Assembly (NCBI GenBank): GCA_016781775.1
Contig: JADDPR010000385.1
Span: forward strand, 1 to 22,242
DNA: 22,242 bases
Source: Rubrobacter sp.
Lineage (GTDB): Bacteria; Actinomycetota; Rubrobacteria; Rubrobacterales; Rubrobacteraceae
Direction of reading: 5' to 3'
The notes under the pieces were generated by a model. It was not told the DNA's origin. It saw only the letters and a list, made by a program, of their open reading frames with translations, and did not search any database. Made by a program: the position numbers and the translations under genes. Below, in pieces: positions 22,187 to 22,242 of the stretch. Position 1 is the stretch's first letter; every line of letters begins with the position of its first letter.

Positions 22187-22242
22187 TTGGATAGCAACGC
22201 GTTGCAGGTCGTGCCCCTGGGAGGACTGGGGGAGATCGGCAA
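22187..22242 (+). CDS. rnj: Ribonuclease J, N-terminal fragment (gene runs off the window)
   Basis: Only 18 residues are visible: MDSNALQVVPLGGLGEIG. The PLGGLGEIG motif is the start of the beta-lactamase-fold domain of RNase J, an endo- and 5'-3' exoribonuclease of mRNA decay and rRNA maturation. TTG 22187 follows GAGGAGGT at 22168-22175 with an 11-base spacing. Its place downstream of pnp groups two RNA-degrading enzymes. The call rests on a short but characteristic motif and gene context. Confidence 0.8.
   Translation, partial: MDSNALQVVPLGGLGEIG

Noticed and set aside
1..22242. Mobile element, CRISPR array, tRNA or phage signals
   Set aside because: I looked for direct repeat arrays, terminal inverted repeats, transposase or integrase motifs and cloverleaf patterns with CCA ends and saw none; nearly all bases belong to conserved housekeeping genes.

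Overview
The window is a high-GC actinobacterial chromosome segment made almost entirely of conserved housekeeping genes on the + strand. The gene order, the WhiG-type sigma factor beside dprA and rpsB, the frequent TTG/GTG starts and the protein sequences fit a deep-branching actinobacterium. Rubrobacter or a close relative is my best guess, from recall of family sequences and synteny rather than any search.

Layout. (1) 1-2297: the end of a ComM/YifB-type Mg-chelatase-like ATPase, dprA (DNA uptake/recombination) and a WhiG/FliA-class sigma factor, closely packed or overlapping. (2) 2298-5507: a structured leader, then rpsB-tsf-pyrH-frr (ribosomal protein S2, EF-Ts, UMP kinase, ribosome recycling factor). 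(3) 5508-10402: uppS-cdsA-dxr-rseP-ispG, covering undecaprenyl and isoprenoid precursors, CDP-diacylglycerol and a site-2 protease; most junctions overlap by a few bases. (4) 10403-11066: the only break in the colinear run. It holds a small minus-strand gene for an unrecognised membrane-anchored protein, a candidate promoter that may fire in both directions, and an intrinsic-terminator-like hairpin just before rimP. (5) 11067-18191: rimP-nusA-infB-ylxP-rbfA-nrnA-truB-ribF, a transcription/translation maturation operon lacking the ylxR and ylxQ genes that often sit between nusA and infB. (6) 18192-22242: rpsO-pnp, an M16 zinc protease and the first codons of RNase J, which groups PNPase with another RNA-decay enzyme.

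Together these genes make and mature the ribosome, control transcription elongation and mRNA turnover, and supply UMP, isoprenoids, phospholipid precursors and flavins. The order is close to the classical Bacillus/actinobacterial superoperon (sigma-rpsB-tsf-pyrH-frr-uppS-cdsA-dxr-rseP, then rimP-nusA-infB-rbfA-truB-ribF-rpsO-pnp-M16).

I found no tRNA, rRNA, CRISPR array, insertion sequence or prophage, and no convincing new defence or metabolic system. The most unusual items are the rimP upstream region (possible NusA-linked attenuator and two-way promoter), the lone minus-strand gene, a cysteine-rich C-terminal extension on NusA, the long acidic tail on S2, and an uncertain non-canonical start for uppS. 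No stretch above 300 bases lacks a gene.
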